Below the pieces are notes generated by a model. It made no database searches. It worked only from the letters and a program-made list of their open reading frames with translations, and was not told where the DNA came from. From contig JBNMLH010000001.1 of NCBI GenBank assembly GCA_050875145.1, forward strand, positions 124,001 to 188,000: 64,000 nucleotides of DNA, written 5' to 3'. The DNA is from CAG-411 sp050875145 (GTDB lineage Bacteria > Bacillota > Clostridia > Lachnospirales > Lachnospiraceae). Within the stretch, counting starts at the first letter, position 1; the number at the start of each line of letters is the position of its first letter. A program made the position numbers and the translations under genes. Below are positions 44,275-54,707 of this stretch, in pieces.

Positions 44275-45315
44275 TTATTTGAATGCTTTTAGCAAGGTTT
44301 CTACGTTACTAACATTCATCGTATAAATGGCATTAGATCCTTCCATATAAACATAGTATTCTCCAGAATCTTTATCTGTATTTCCAAAGTACACCTTAAA
44401 AGAACAATCTTTAATTTCACTTGTCGCTTTTTTATCGTCATTCGTATCTGAAGTCTTTTGTTCTGTATAGTTTACAGTAAGTGTTAAGGTTGGGTTTGTG
44501 AAACCATATTTTTTCAAATCCTTTGCAGTCTTTTTATAGGTTACGCATTCCGTATTGGTTAATCCTATCACTGCCTGTACTAAATCACTAGCACTATCCT
44601 TATTCATTGCCTTTCCGTTTGTTTTGCTTGTTCCCTTCAACCATTTACAATCTGGAATTTCTGAAGCATTTTTCTTATGTGCCGCATCAGCTTTATCTTC
44701 AAAATACAGTGTCTTATTTCCTTTTTTCAAAATAAATTCATATATATCCTGATTTCCAAGCGATGGATATTCTTCCACCTTTGCTAAACCAAGCAAATCG
44801 TAATCACAAGCATTGTACATAGTAGAATCAACTAAATATACATTTTCATCTCCTGTTACCTGAAAATAGTATTTATTGACAGCCTCATTCAGTACTCCAA
44901 GCGTATATGTGGTTTCTTTTCCATCTTCAGTCGTAAAGGTAATTACCTTGCTTGGTTTATTTAACCCGAATAATTCTTTATCAATATCTTTTGATTCTAT
45001 CTTTCTTGTTGATTTAATCTCAGACAATGCACTTAACATAGCACTAACTGTATACTCATTAACCGGACAATCTTTGTCTGTAGGTGTATACCACGTTTTT
45101 TTCTTCAAGTCCAATTCTATTTTTTCATTTTTTTTGCCCTGTGTATATACAATCTTATTGATTGTATCTTTATCAACCTTCGTAACAGTAAAGCTTTCGT
45201 CCTTGTCACTTTCCTCTTCATCGGATGGATGTAAGGATAATGCGACATAACCTGCTACCAACACTACAAGAAGTACCAGCATACTGGCAAGCTTTATCCA
45301 TCTTCTTTTCTTCAT
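44275..45315 (-). CDS. DUF4340-like membrane-anchored protein
   Basis: A 346-residue protein with an N-terminal helix (about residues 8-26) and an extracytoplasmic domain of repeated beta-rich modules (KTWYTPTDKDCPVNEYTV, LGLAKVEEYPSL). This matches DUF4340, which often sits with Gld-type ABC systems. Last gene of a four-gene operon (ATPase, permease, GldG-like, this). Its role there is unknown. Confidence 0.75.
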   Translation of the reverse strand: MKKRRWIKLASMLVLLVVLVAGYVALSLHPSDEEESDKDESFTVTKVDKDTINKIVYTQGKKNEKIELDLKKKTWYTPTDKDCPVNEYTVSAMLSALSEIKSTRKIESKDIDKELFGLNKPSKVITFTTEDGKETTYTLGVLNEAVNKYYFQVTGDENVYLVDSTMYNACDYDLLGLAKVEEYPSLGNQDIYEFILKKGNKTLYFEDKADAAHKKNASEIPDCKWLKGTSKTNGKAMNKDSASDLVQAVIGLTNTECVTYKKTAKDLKKYGFTNPTLTLTVNYTEQKTSDTNDDKKATSEIKDCSFKVYFGNTDKDSGEYYVYMEGSNAIYTMNVSNVETLLKAFK

Positions 45316-45372
45316 AAAGATTATAGCTCCTCTCTTTGCACTGTAGGAAATGCTATTTTCAAATTTCCCGAA

Positions 45373-46917
45373 TTATCTCTTTCTTCTACGAACAGTAACT
45401 ACAATACCAGTTCCTAATACTACTGCTGGAACTATTAATAAATAGACAATTGCCCAAGAGGTCACTTTACTACTTGTAATAGATAATGTATCTTCTGTAC
45501 GATTTTTAGCAGAAATAGAAATGCTATCTTTACAATCGCACATCCATCCCAAAGAAGCTGTAAATAACGAAACATTATATGGGGTTACCTGACTGTAAAT
45601 ACTGCTATCTACAATTGCAGATGTACCAAATACTACTAATTTTGTTTTGATATTTTCCTCGTCTTCTTCACTATCTGTATCTGTCGTATCTGAATCTCCC
45701 TTGCTTTCTTTACTATCCGTAATCGCTACTGCCACATTAAATGGTCCTGTTGCATCATCGTCTGTCTTTTCATAAGAACCATTCGAGCTTGAAGTAGCTG
45801 CATTTGTTTTTAAATAAGAGGAAGAAGAAGTGGTAAGCAAACTCTTCACACTCAAAGTATCACTAATATCATCTAATGTTTTAATACTTTGTGCAGATGG
45901 CATCAAACATCTGTAGTTTGTAGATGTCATATCTTCTGTAATTGTGTGTGTTTCTGTTGTTGGCATAATATACGTTGGGTTATTTGTTCCTCCGTACAAA
46001 TAATTTCTATCACTTTCCAGAACAACACCTTTTTCAATTTTTACACCATATGCTTTTAATACTGCATCAAAGTTCTTTCGTTCCACATCGTCTCCAAGAT
46101 AATCTGCCACAATAATAGCATTACCACCATTTTTCAGATACTCAAGAATAGCATCCTTCTCCAACTTACTAAAATCTTTTTCTGGTGAAATAATCATAAG
46201 GCAGTCTGCATCATCTGGCACTTTTCCTTCTGTCAAAAGATTAAGGCTCTCTACAGTAATATTAGCATTGGTAATTTGCTCCTTAATCGTGTCATCCAAC
46301 GAAACTTCGCCATTACCACCTAATTCATAGACCTTAGGAAGATTATCTGTTGTTACATAATCAATTGCATTTGCAATCAGACCTTCGCCATTAAATGTAT
46401 AAATAGGATCCGCTCCATAACTATAATCCGAATAATTTGACAGACTATACATATCATTTCCATCAATTAACTTATAACGTTTATCACTTTCCACAATTAA
46501 TACGGTACTATCTGTTGCATCATACTTGCTTCCGAAATTTGGATACAATTCTGGATCTTTTTTTACAATTTTAATCCTTCCGCCTGCTTCATCTTTATAA
46601 TTTTCAAGAAGTTTTGTCAATTCAGAATATGTATTTTCAGCAGTTGCACTTAATAAATAATAAATTGTTACATCCTCATCCATTTTGTGTAACAACTTTT
46701 TCGATTCTTTCCCAATCGAATATAAATTATTTCCAGTTACATCAATTTCAGTATATTTTGTAGGAAGTTTTGACACAACTAAATTCACAACAATTACAAG
46801 TGCAATAGCAATAATAATCATTGCTGCACTAAAACTTCCGTTGCGAAAGCGACTACCTCTGAAGGAAAAAATACTGTCATTTCCTCTTTGTTTCTTTTCT
46901 TTTTTTAATTTTGCCAC
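45373..46917 (-). CDS. GldG-like ABC-system substrate protein
   Basis: A 514-residue membrane protein: N-terminal helix (about residues 32-52), a long extracytoplasmic domain of Rossmann-like type (IVKKDPELYPNFG, LMIISPEKDFSKLEKDAI, IIVADYLGDD), and a C-terminal helix (about 480-505) ending in RRRKR. Two anchored ends with an outer domain is the GldG architecture. It starts 17 bp after the permease. There are no gliding genes otherwise in view; in Firmicutes such sets are of unknown substrate. Confidence 0.82.
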   Translation of the reverse strand: MAKLKKEKKQRGNDSIFSFRGSRFRNGSFSAAMIIIAIALVIVVNLVVSKLPTKYTEIDVTGNNLYSIGKESKKLLHKMDEDVTIYYLLSATAENTYSELTKLLENYKDEAGGRIKIVKKDPELYPNFGSKYDATDSTVLIVESDKRYKLIDGNDMYSLSNYSDYSYGADPIYTFNGEGLIANAIDYVTTDNLPKVYELGGNGEVSLDDTIKEQITNANITVESLNLLTEGKVPDDADCLMIISPEKDFSKLEKDAILEYLKNGGNAIIVADYLGDDVERKNFDAVLKAYGVKIEKGVVLESDRNYLYGGTNNPTYIMPTTETHTITEDMTSTNYRCLMPSAQSIKTLDDISDTLSVKSLLTTSSSSYLKTNAATSSSNGSYEKTDDDATGPFNVAVAITDSKESKGDSDTTDTDSEEDEENIKTKLVVFGTSAIVDSSIYSQVTPYNVSLFTASLGWMCDCKDSISISAKNRTEDTLSITSSKVTSWAIVYLLIVPAVVLGTGIVVTVRRRKR

Positions 46918-46933
46918 GATTGTTTCCTCCTTC

Positions 46934-47797
46934 CTAACTCCATCTTCTCTTCTGTATTGATTGTACAGCTAAGTACAAAAACAACACAATAAAAGTGATG
47001 TAATAAATAATCGACGCAATACTAAAGTTTCCATTTACAAAATCGTTAAATCTGGAATAGAAGGAAATTCCTCCTAATACTTTTTCCAATGCAGATTCAA
47101 ATAATGTACTTTTTACTGTATAAACAATCACAAGTGCAGCCTCTGCTACAATCCAGCAAGCCCCTGCCACAATAATATTTTTCACAAATATGAATATAAA
47201 GATTGCTACAACTGCCAATAAAACAGAAAATCCAATCAAAGATGCTATTGCTGTTGCAGGCATCATACTTGCTATGGATGTCATCAATAAAATCACAATA
47301 TTAAATGCAAATGATACTACTGCAGCAATAATCTGATTTTCTGTCAAAGATGAAATGAACAATCCAAATGCCAACATAACACATCCTAACAACCAAAATG
47401 CAAAAATAGTAGAGTAACTTTTCAAGAACAATACATTACCAAATTGTTTCAACACTAACGGCATGGTACATATTACAATAATTGGAACCGTAAATACTGT
47501 AACAACTGCAAAAAACTTACCTATTACTACATCCCAAATACTAACAGGGGTAGAAAACAATAACTGGTCTGTTTTCTGTTTCTGTTCTTCTGCTAAAAGA
47601 CGCATGGTAAGTATTGGTAATACCACAGTATATACAAAACTGATATTACTAAGCGTATTTCCAATTGCAGCACTTCCACCGCTCAGGTTTACACCCCAAA
47701 AATATACTCCCACTACTAACAGGAAAAATGCAATCATTGCATATCCTAACATAGAAGTAAAATAGGATTTTAACTCTTTCTTATAGATTGCTTTCAT
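46934..47797 (-). CDS. ABC-2 type permease, GldF-like
   Basis: A 287-residue membrane protein with six helices and the KELKSYFTSMLGYAM start typical of GldF permeases. MRLLAEEQKQKTDQLLFS lies on the cytoplasmic loop that contacts the ATPase. Co-transcribed with the ATPase (3-bp gap) and the GldG-like protein. Confidence 0.88.
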   Translation of the reverse strand: MKAIYKKELKSYFTSMLGYAMIAFFLLVVGVYFWGVNLSGGSAAIGNTLSNISFVYTVVLPILTMRLLAEEQKQKTDQLLFSTPVSIWDVVIGKFFAVVTVFTVPIIVICTMPLVLKQFGNVLFLKSYSTIFAFWLLGCVMLAFGLFISSLTENQIIAAVVSFAFNIVILLMTSIASMMPATAIASLIGFSVLLAVVAIFIFIFVKNIIVAGACWIVAEAALVIVYTVKSTLFESALEKVLGGISFYSRFNDFVNGNFSIASIIYYITFIVLFLYLAVQSIQKRRWS

Positions 47798-47800
47798 TCT

Positions 47801-48829
47801 CTATTCCTCACTTTCTTCCTGTTTTTCTACTTTGCCTTCTGACACAGTTGTTTCATTTACCTGCTCATCCTCATGTGCCAAATACTTTTTATTTCCGTTT
47901 CCTTCCGTAACTTCAAGGAAGATATCCTCTAAACTCTTAACATATGCAGACATATGAAGTATTGGTGTTTTTTGTGCCGCAAATGCTTTAAATAAATCCT
48001 CACGAATATCCTTTTCTTTCTGTGCATAAACAACAACCTCTGTTGTATCCTCCTCTATCGGATCTAGGTATTCTTTTCTATGTATGTTTTTAACGCTGTT
48101 TAAAATATTTTCCACAGTAGCTTTTGGTGCTTTCACACGAAGTGTTACCTCTTGTGTTCCCTGCGTCATCTCTGCCAATTCTTCCGGAGTACCTTCCGCT
48201 ACAAGCTGTCCTTTATTGATAATCAGTACATGATCACAAACCGCACTAATTTCCTGCATAATATGAGAACTTAATATAATCGTGTGTTCCTTACTAAGTT
48301 CTTTAATTAAATCACGTATTTCAATAATCTGTTTTGGGTCTAATCCTACTGTAGGTTCATCTAGTATTATAATTTCAGGAAAACCAATAATAGCCTGTGC
48401 AAGACCAACTCTTTGTTTATATCCTTTTGATAAATGTTTCATCAAACGGTGTTGCATCTCTACAATATTTGTCATCTGCATCGCTTTTTCAATCTGCTCT
48501 GCACGTTCTTTTCTAGGAACTTTTTTTAGTTCTGCCACAAATTGTAAATATTCCTTCACTGTCATATCCAAATACAATGGTGGAATCTCTGGTAAGTAGC
48601 CAATACATTTTTTTGCCTCCTCCGGCTCTTCAAAAATGTTATGTCCATTAATGATTACTTCTCCATCCGTGGCAGACAGATAACCAATAATAATATTCAT
48701 AGTAGTAGATTTTCCAGCACCATTAGGTCCAAGAAAACCATATACCTGCCCATCTTTTACTGTAAAACTTAAATTGTCTACAGCCGTATGATTCCCATAC
48801 TTTTTTACTAGGTTTCTTACTTCAATCAA
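47801..48829 (-). CDS. ABC transporter ATPase, GldA-like
   Basis: A 342-residue ATPase with GPNGAGKSTT Walker A, LPEIPPLYLDMTV, signature LSKGYKQRV, Walker B IIILDEPTVGLDP and SSHIMQEI. The C-terminal 120 residues are an accessory domain ending in an acidic, Glu-rich stretch. It starts with TTG at 48829 after GGAGGGTTTAACA. The first gene of the operon. Confidence 0.92.
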   Translation of the reverse strand: MIEVRNLVKKYGNHTAVDNLSFTVKDGQVYGFLGPNGAGKSTTMNIIIGYLSATDGEVIINGHNIFEEPEEAKKCIGYLPEIPPLYLDMTVKEYLQFVAELKKVPRKERAEQIEKAMQMTNIVEMQHRLMKHLSKGYKQRVGLAQAIIGFPEIIILDEPTVGLDPKQIIEIRDLIKELSKEHTIILSSHIMQEISAVCDHVLIINKGQLVAEGTPEELAEMTQGTQEVTLRVKAPKATVENILNSVKNIHRKEYLDPIEEDTTEVVVYAQKEKDIREDLFKAFAAQKTPILHMSAYVKSLEDIFLEVTEGNGNKKYLAHEDEQVNETTVSEGKVEKQEESEE

Positions 48830-48940
48830 TGTTAAACCCTCCTACATTTTTGATTTCTATTCGATTTATTTTATCTTATAATTGTGTTTACTTTGTGAAA
48901 ATACAATGGTCTATTACAGTTTTGTTGCAACAATATGACA

Positions 48941-48992
48941 AGAGTGTAGCAGACCATTCACCCTTATCATTGTTATGGTTCTACTACACTCT
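48941..48992. terminator. Hairpin between amylase and ABC operon
   Basis: A long stem, GAGTGTAG-AGACCAT with ATGGTTCT-CTACACTC, 48942-48957 and 48975-48991, with one bulge on each side. The T tract is weak. It lies about 35 bp after the amylase stop on the minus strand. Confidence 0.6.
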
Positions 48993-49025
48993 GACACTTT
49001 CTATTATTTTTTTAGCAATATATTA

Positions 49026-51647
49026 CTATTTTAAATATGCACTACCATTTCCTACTTTACCTGGTGCTTTTGTCTTTGCTGTATCCAGTACATATACACG
49101 CATATTTGCGGTACCTGGGCATGATACTGTCAATGTTCCACCTTCTGATACTTGCTTTACATCACCAGTTACACAGTCTGTATATGTTCCTCCTGGAAGA
49201 TTTGTAAAGGTAGCATCTCCTGAAATTGCTACACATGCAAAACTATCAACCTTGTCATCCGTATATCTTCTCTTATAAGCCATATTTCCACTGCAATTTT
49301 CTGTACTATACTGTCCTTTTCTAAGTGCAGGCACTGCCTGACGAATTTTATTTAAGGTCTGAACATGTAATGCTAATGGGTAATTCAAGGTCTCAGCAGC
49401 CTTACCGTCCGCTGTATATACTCCAAAATCTGTCGCATTTATTGTTCCTTCTATATTATCTCCAAAATATGCACGACCTGTATTTGCTATTTTATCTCTA
49501 TATCCATCAATCGTTTTTCCTTTTTGGAATTCGATTTCTGATCCATAATAAATACATGGAATTCCACGGAATGTAAACATTAAATCCATATTTTCTGCCC
49601 AATTTTCTGTTGTTCCAGAATAACGAATCTTTTCCATTGTATTTGGAGCATAATCATGAGAATCTACATATACCACATTCCAAGTAGCATCATTATAATA
49701 TGCATCATCCTGAAGTGCACGATTGTATGCATTATTTGCATTTCTAAATGCCCAATGCATTGGGAAGTCAATAACTCCCATTCCAGAACTTTCACTATAA
49801 TCAGGTTTATGATATGTATTTCCTTTCAAAAAGGCATTATCACTATTAAATTCAGCTTTCGCCTTCTTTGCATGATAATCTGAATACTTATCCCAATGTG
49901 CTTTTACACTGGAAATATTAGTGTTTGTATCTCCCCAAGCAAAATCGCTCTTTTCAGCCCATGTATAGAAAAAGGCAGAGATACATGCAAAATTATTAAA
50001 GTAAAGCGCATTTTCATCTCTTGCACACACCTCACCAAACATATAAAAGCTGTTTGTGCCTGCTGCTTTTGCGGTAGCATTAAAGTGTGGTGTAAATTCG
50101 TTATTAAAAGTAAGTCTTGAAATATGTTTCATTGTATCAATACGGAAGCCATCCACGCCCATATTGATATATTTATCATATGCTTCCTCCAAGTAATTAA
50201 TGACATGCGTATTTTCCGTATTCAAATCCAGACAATCTCCATCAATACTGGTAACCTGACAATCATAACTTTCCCAACTCTTAATATAGGAATGATTATA
50301 ATAGTTATTAGTATCTTCTGATGAAATAGCTGCCTCAGTATTGGCACTAAAGGTCTGTAAATTCTTTTCTCCATAACCACCTGAATGATTTAATACAATA
50401 TCCTGAATAATTTTCAAACCTTTTTTATGACACGCATTTATAAGTGTCTGATAAGTAACTCCATCCGATAAATATCTAGAGTCTACTTCCTTAAAATTAT
50501 ACGCATGATATCCATGATAATCATAACCAGATCTTGACTTATTCTCTACTACTGGCGTAATCCAAACAGAAGTAAATCCAAGAGCTTTAATATAATCAAG
50601 TTTTTCAATCAATCCTTTAAAATCACCTCTCCAAGATGGATCTGAGGCTGGATTTTCTACTTCATCATCATGAAATCCTCTTGCATTATTTGAAGAATCC
50701 CCATCATAAAAACGGGTTGTCATTACAAAATAAATACTTTCATCACGAAAATCTGTTCTTGTGTCTGCAAATGAAGCTGTCTCACCTTGACCTGGTGAAA
50801 TCGTCTCCACTGGCTCTGTCGTTTCTGACGGACTAGATGTCTCACCAGGTTCTACTGTCTGGTTAGGTTTTGTTTTTGACCATTTTCCATCTTTATACCA
50901 ATATTCACCTGCTTGGTTTATTGTAAAATCATCTGTTTGGTTAGAATCATTTGCAAATAAAAAATTAACTTTTGTCACATCTGCAAATGTATATGTATAA
51001 TAACCATCCGAATCTTTCCTAATGTTTTCCCCTGGCCATTCTACTTCTAAATCATTTGGCAATGCATTCCAATAATAAATTGTTTTTGCATCCAGATCAC
51101 CAGCGTAGTGTACGGTAATACCTGTAACCGTTGCAAGCTGTTTTTCATCCTTTTGTATTTCCTGCTCCTTAGATTCTTTATAATCTTGTGGGGCTTCTTT
51201 AGACCATCCATCCTCAAAATCATACCAATATTCACCTGCTTCTCTGGTAAATTCTGTAGTTTCATATCCTACTTTAGGAATACTAAGTACAAGACTTGCC
51301 TTTGGAGCATTCGTTATTGTACAACTATACCAGCCATTTCCCTCATCTTTCATCGGAATTCCAGGATAAGTGGACTGCTTTCCTGTACTTGAAACCTTGT
51401 AACTCATATGAGGTTGCTCACCTGTCCAATGAAAATGTACCGTCACCGCATCCTTCGTTACTTTAGACATTTGTTTTCCTGTTGCTATTTTCTCCTTCGA
51501 AGCATCCAATGTAAATTGTGTTTCTGTTTTTTGTGTATTTTCTTTCACTACAGAATCAGTCAATTTAACTCCCATCCATACACAACCTGTTAAAGCCATC
51601 ATACCAGCCACTGCTGCTACAATTTTTCCTGCTTTTTTCTTGTCCAT
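49026..51647 (-). CDS. Secreted amylase with CBM26-like modules, lipoprotein-type
   Basis: An 873-residue extracellular GH13 enzyme. LTGC near residue 22 reads as a lipobox, so it may be anchored. Two CBM26-like starch-binding modules follow (about 40-135 and 170-255), with GWYSCTI / GYYTYTF and GEYWY strands. After a Thr/Ser-rich linker comes the GH13 barrel: DGFRIDTMKHI (nucleophile), FGEVCARD (acid/base), YVDSHDYAPN (Asp). A C-terminal beta domain closes it. It is a close paralogue of the next gene. Confidence 0.92.
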   Translation of the reverse strand: MDKKKAGKIVAAVAGMMALTGCVWMGVKLTDSVVKENTQKTETQFTLDASKEKIATGKQMSKVTKDAVTVHFHWTGEQPHMSYKVSSTGKQSTYPGIPMKDEGNGWYSCTITNAPKASLVLSIPKVGYETTEFTREAGEYWYDFEDGWSKEAPQDYKESKEQEIQKDEKQLATVTGITVHYAGDLDAKTIYYWNALPNDLEVEWPGENIRKDSDGYYTYTFADVTKVNFLFANDSNQTDDFTINQAGEYWYKDGKWSKTKPNQTVEPGETSSPSETTEPVETISPGQGETASFADTRTDFRDESIYFVMTTRFYDGDSSNNARGFHDDEVENPASDPSWRGDFKGLIEKLDYIKALGFTSVWITPVVENKSRSGYDYHGYHAYNFKEVDSRYLSDGVTYQTLINACHKKGLKIIQDIVLNHSGGYGEKNLQTFSANTEAAISSEDTNNYYNHSYIKSWESYDCQVTSIDGDCLDLNTENTHVINYLEEAYDKYINMGVDGFRIDTMKHISRLTFNNEFTPHFNATAKAAGTNSFYMFGEVCARDENALYFNNFACISAFFYTWAEKSDFAWGDTNTNISSVKAHWDKYSDYHAKKAKAEFNSDNAFLKGNTYHKPDYSESSGMGVIDFPMHWAFRNANNAYNRALQDDAYYNDATWNVVYVDSHDYAPNTMEKIRYSGTTENWAENMDLMFTFRGIPCIYYGSEIEFQKGKTIDGYRDKIANTGRAYFGDNIEGTINATDFGVYTADGKAAETLNYPLALHVQTLNKIRQAVPALRKGQYSTENCSGNMAYKRRYTDDKVDSFACVAISGDATFTNLPGGTYTDCVTGDVKQVSEGGTLTVSCPGTANMRVYVLDTAKTKAPGKVGNGSAYLK

Positions 51648-51711
51648 TTACTTCAACTCCTTCTTCTTTAATTTCAATTATCTGTATATGCAACATATTT
51701 TATAGGGAAAC

Positions 51712-51739
51712 AAGGCAACCTAATACCTTATTTCCCTAT
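51712..51739. other. Hairpin between the two amylase genes
   Basis: A stem ATAGGGAAA with TTTCCCTAT (51712-51720, 51731-51739), extended by AAGG/CCTT. There is no T run on the minus strand, so it is more likely a processing or attenuation structure than a full terminator. Confidence 0.4.
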
Positions 51740-51774
51740 TCTTACTCTACGCGTTTCATTTCATGCAGTATTCG

Positions 51775-54471
51775 TTATTTTAAATATGCACCATCTTCTC
51801 CAATTTTTCCACTTGGAGCTCCTGCTGTCTGCAAAACATATACTCGCATATTTCCCTGGCCAGAACACTTTGCGCTTAAAGTGCCATTACACTCCACTTT
51901 ATCACCAGTAACTACATCTACATAAGTTCCAGAAGGAACATTATTAAACGTTGCATCGCCCGAAATTGTTACACATACAAAGCTATCTACCCCATCTGCT
52001 GTATAACGTCTTTTAAACGCAATCGCTCCATTACAATCCTTTGTAGAATATTGTCCTTTGCACAAAGCTGGAACTGATCTACGAATTTTATTTAACCTTT
52101 GAATATGCTTTGCAAGTGGATAATTTAATGTCTCTGCCATCTTTCCCGTAGCGTTCTTATATACACCATAATCCGTAGTATCAACGCTACCTTCAATATA
52201 ATCTCCAAAATAAGCTCTACCACTTTCGTTATAAGGCACCCAACTATTATTAAATCTTGGATCTATTTGTGCTCCTGCCATAAATTCCACTTCAGATCCA
52301 TAATAAATACATGGAATTCCTCTGTAAGTAAACATTAAGCTAAGATTTTCTGCCCAAGCAGTAGTTCCACCATTATATCTGTTATTTAAGCACTCGTTTG
52401 GACCATAATCATGCGAATCAACATATGTTACATTCCAGGTTGAATCATTATATACATCATCTTCAGATTCTTTTGTTGCTGCAAAAGCTCTACTCGCATC
52501 TAAAAAATTATGATGCATTCTAAAATCAATCATTGCAAAACCAGAATTTTGACTATAATCTGGTTCATGATAATTATTTCCTTCTAAAAATGCATTATTA
52601 CTTGTTCTCATTGTATCTGCATTTGCTGTACTTTCATTATCTTTCCAATTCTGCTCTGTACTAGCACCTCTTGTAACCCGATCTGTCCAAGCATACTCCT
52701 TTGACTCCTTCCATGTATAGAAAAATGGAGTAATACATGGCACACCTTTATTAATCTTATCTGCTACTAAAGAACAACACTCTCCAAATATGTAAAAATC
52801 ATCTCCTCCTGCTTTCTTGAACGCAGGAATAAATTCCTTATTAAATGTTAATCTAGATATATGTTTTACTGTATCAATACGAAATGCATCCACTCCCATA
52901 TTAATATAACCATTATATGCATCAATCAAATAATCACTAACAACTGGATTCTCTGTATCTAAGTCTACACAGTCACCTGCAATAGAACCAGTCTGAACAG
53001 AATACTGTTCCCATTCAGTTTGACTTGTATGATGATAAATAAATTCTGTATCCTTATCATCATCCTTCAATGCTTTTAATCTTGCTCCATATTGTGCATC
53101 TCCATTCATAGCATCATACTCTTCTTGGCTTGGCATAATTCCCTTTGGATCTTTGATTTTCATACAAGCTTCAATATCTGATGGATCTGCTGTCGGATCC
53201 TTTTCCATAATTGGGAATAAATTTTCTTCTCCAAAATTCGAAGTATGATTTAATACTATATCTTGAATAACTTTAATTCCCTTTTCATGTGCTGCGTTAA
53301 TTACATCCTGATAGGTACAATCAGAAGATTCATATCTTGGATCAACTTTTTTAAAATTATTCGCATGATACCCATGATAATCAAGGCCGCTAGCATTCTG
53401 ACATACAGGTGTAATCCAGATTGCCGAAAAACCTAATGCTTTAATATAATCCAGCTTTTCTATTAACCCTTTAAAATCTCCTCTCCATCCTGGATCCTTA
53501 TTTTCTATACTCTTTAGTTTCTCATCATCCCAACAATACGAATTATTTGATGGATCTCCATCATAGAAACGAGTTGTCATCAAAAAGTATATTGTCTCAT
53601 CACGAAAATCCCCTTCTGTTTGTGTACCACTCGGTGTGGCAGTAGGCTTCGGAGAATTTGTCGGAGTTGTTCCTGGTTCAGTTGTTACCCATTTTCCATC
53701 TGCATACCAGTATTCTCCTGCCTTTTTCAAAGTAAAGTCCTCTGTCTGCTCAGAACCATTTGTAAAAAGGAAGTTTACCTTTGATGTTGCTGTAAAGCTA
53801 TATGTATAATACTTTTCTTTCTCAGACATAGTCTCTCCAGGCCAATCTGTCTCCATATCTGTAGGAAGGACATTCCAGTAATAGATCTTCGCATCTTTCA
53901 TCTCCGAAATAGGAAAATGTACCACTATATTTCCTGTCGCTGCAAGCGTCTTTCCATCAACTACAACTTCTTTGTCCTTTGGTGTTGTGTAATTTGATGG
54001 TGCTGATAATGACCATCCGTTTTCGTCATCATACCAATACTCACCTGCATCTCTTGAAAACTCTGAAGTCTGATAATCCAAAGATGGAACACTAATTTTT
54101 AAACTCGCCGCCTCTGCATTTGATACACTATAAGTATACCATCCATTCCCTTCATCCTTCATAGGTACTCCTGGATACGAGGTTTTGGCTCCTGTTTTAT
54201 CTACCTGATAATATAAATGTGGTTGCTCTCCCTTCCATTTATAATGAATCGTAATCATTTCCTTTTGCTTAACTGCTACTTTTTCTGCTGTAACAGAGTT
54301 ATTTTGCCCCAAATCAGGTGTACTTGTTGTCAACAAAGTATTTTCCTTATTTGCTACTACACTTTCCCTACCATTTTGAAACTGATTTGCTGCCAAAAAT
54401 GTTCCACCAGCAACAAACAATGTTCCTGCCAATGCTACACCAGCAATTTTTCCTGCTTTCCTTCTGTCCAT
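51775..54471 (-). CDS. Secreted amylase with CBM26-like modules
   Basis: An 898-residue homologue of the downstream amylase, with the same order: hydrophobic N-terminus (about residues 8-25), two CBM26-like modules, a TxPTNSPKPTATPSGT linker, a GH13 barrel (DAFRIDTVKHI, FGECCS, YVDSHDYGPN) and a beta domain. It lacks the lipobox Cys, so it is probably anchored by its N-terminal helix or released. It carries about 40 residues more between barrel strands (about 410-450). Start 54471 has GGAAGGAGACGG upstream. Substrate: starch-type alpha-glucans. Confidence 0.92.
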   Translation of the reverse strand: MDRRKAGKIAGVALAGTLFVAGGTFLAANQFQNGRESVVANKENTLLTTSTPDLGQNNSVTAEKVAVKQKEMITIHYKWKGEQPHLYYQVDKTGAKTSYPGVPMKDEGNGWYTYSVSNAEAASLKISVPSLDYQTSEFSRDAGEYWYDDENGWSLSAPSNYTTPKDKEVVVDGKTLAATGNIVVHFPISEMKDAKIYYWNVLPTDMETDWPGETMSEKEKYYTYSFTATSKVNFLFTNGSEQTEDFTLKKAGEYWYADGKWVTTEPGTTPTNSPKPTATPSGTQTEGDFRDETIYFLMTTRFYDGDPSNNSYCWDDEKLKSIENKDPGWRGDFKGLIEKLDYIKALGFSAIWITPVCQNASGLDYHGYHANNFKKVDPRYESSDCTYQDVINAAHEKGIKVIQDIVLNHTSNFGEENLFPIMEKDPTADPSDIEACMKIKDPKGIMPSQEEYDAMNGDAQYGARLKALKDDDKDTEFIYHHTSQTEWEQYSVQTGSIAGDCVDLDTENPVVSDYLIDAYNGYINMGVDAFRIDTVKHISRLTFNKEFIPAFKKAGGDDFYIFGECCSLVADKINKGVPCITPFFYTWKESKEYAWTDRVTRGASTEQNWKDNESTANADTMRTSNNAFLEGNNYHEPDYSQNSGFAMIDFRMHHNFLDASRAFAATKESEDDVYNDSTWNVTYVDSHDYGPNECLNNRYNGGTTAWAENLSLMFTYRGIPCIYYGSEVEFMAGAQIDPRFNNSWVPYNESGRAYFGDYIEGSVDTTDYGVYKNATGKMAETLNYPLAKHIQRLNKIRRSVPALCKGQYSTKDCNGAIAFKRRYTADGVDSFVCVTISGDATFNNVPSGTYVDVVTGDKVECNGTLSAKCSGQGNMRVYVLQTAGAPSGKIGEDGAYLK

Positions 54472-54595
54472 AACCGTCTCCTTCCACGAACACAAGCACA
54501 ATTGTGTATTTTTACAACCATTTAAAACAATTTACGTTTATGACCAAGTGTGCTTTTGTCTTTTTTATTAATTTTCATGTATTTTGTTACATATA

Positions 54596-54624
54596 ATTAT
54601 ACACTTGTTACAATTGTTTTACAA
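54596..54624 (-). promoter_or_regulatory. Promoter of the amylase gene pair
   Basis: On the minus strand TTGTAA (54624-54619), 17 bp, TATAAT (54601-54596). No clear catabolite-response element was found next to it. Confidence 0.6.
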
Positions 54625-54707
54625 TGTAGCCTTTTCACAATATTTTCACACTTTTTTCTACAAAATGACGAAGGCTATGCATTTTAGTTGTGAAAGGTTC
54701 CTTTTGC

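Noticed and set aside
48829..49278. 149-codon plus-strand frame overlapping the amylase 3' end
   Set aside because: Antisense to a clear gene, no ribosome site, low-complexity composition.
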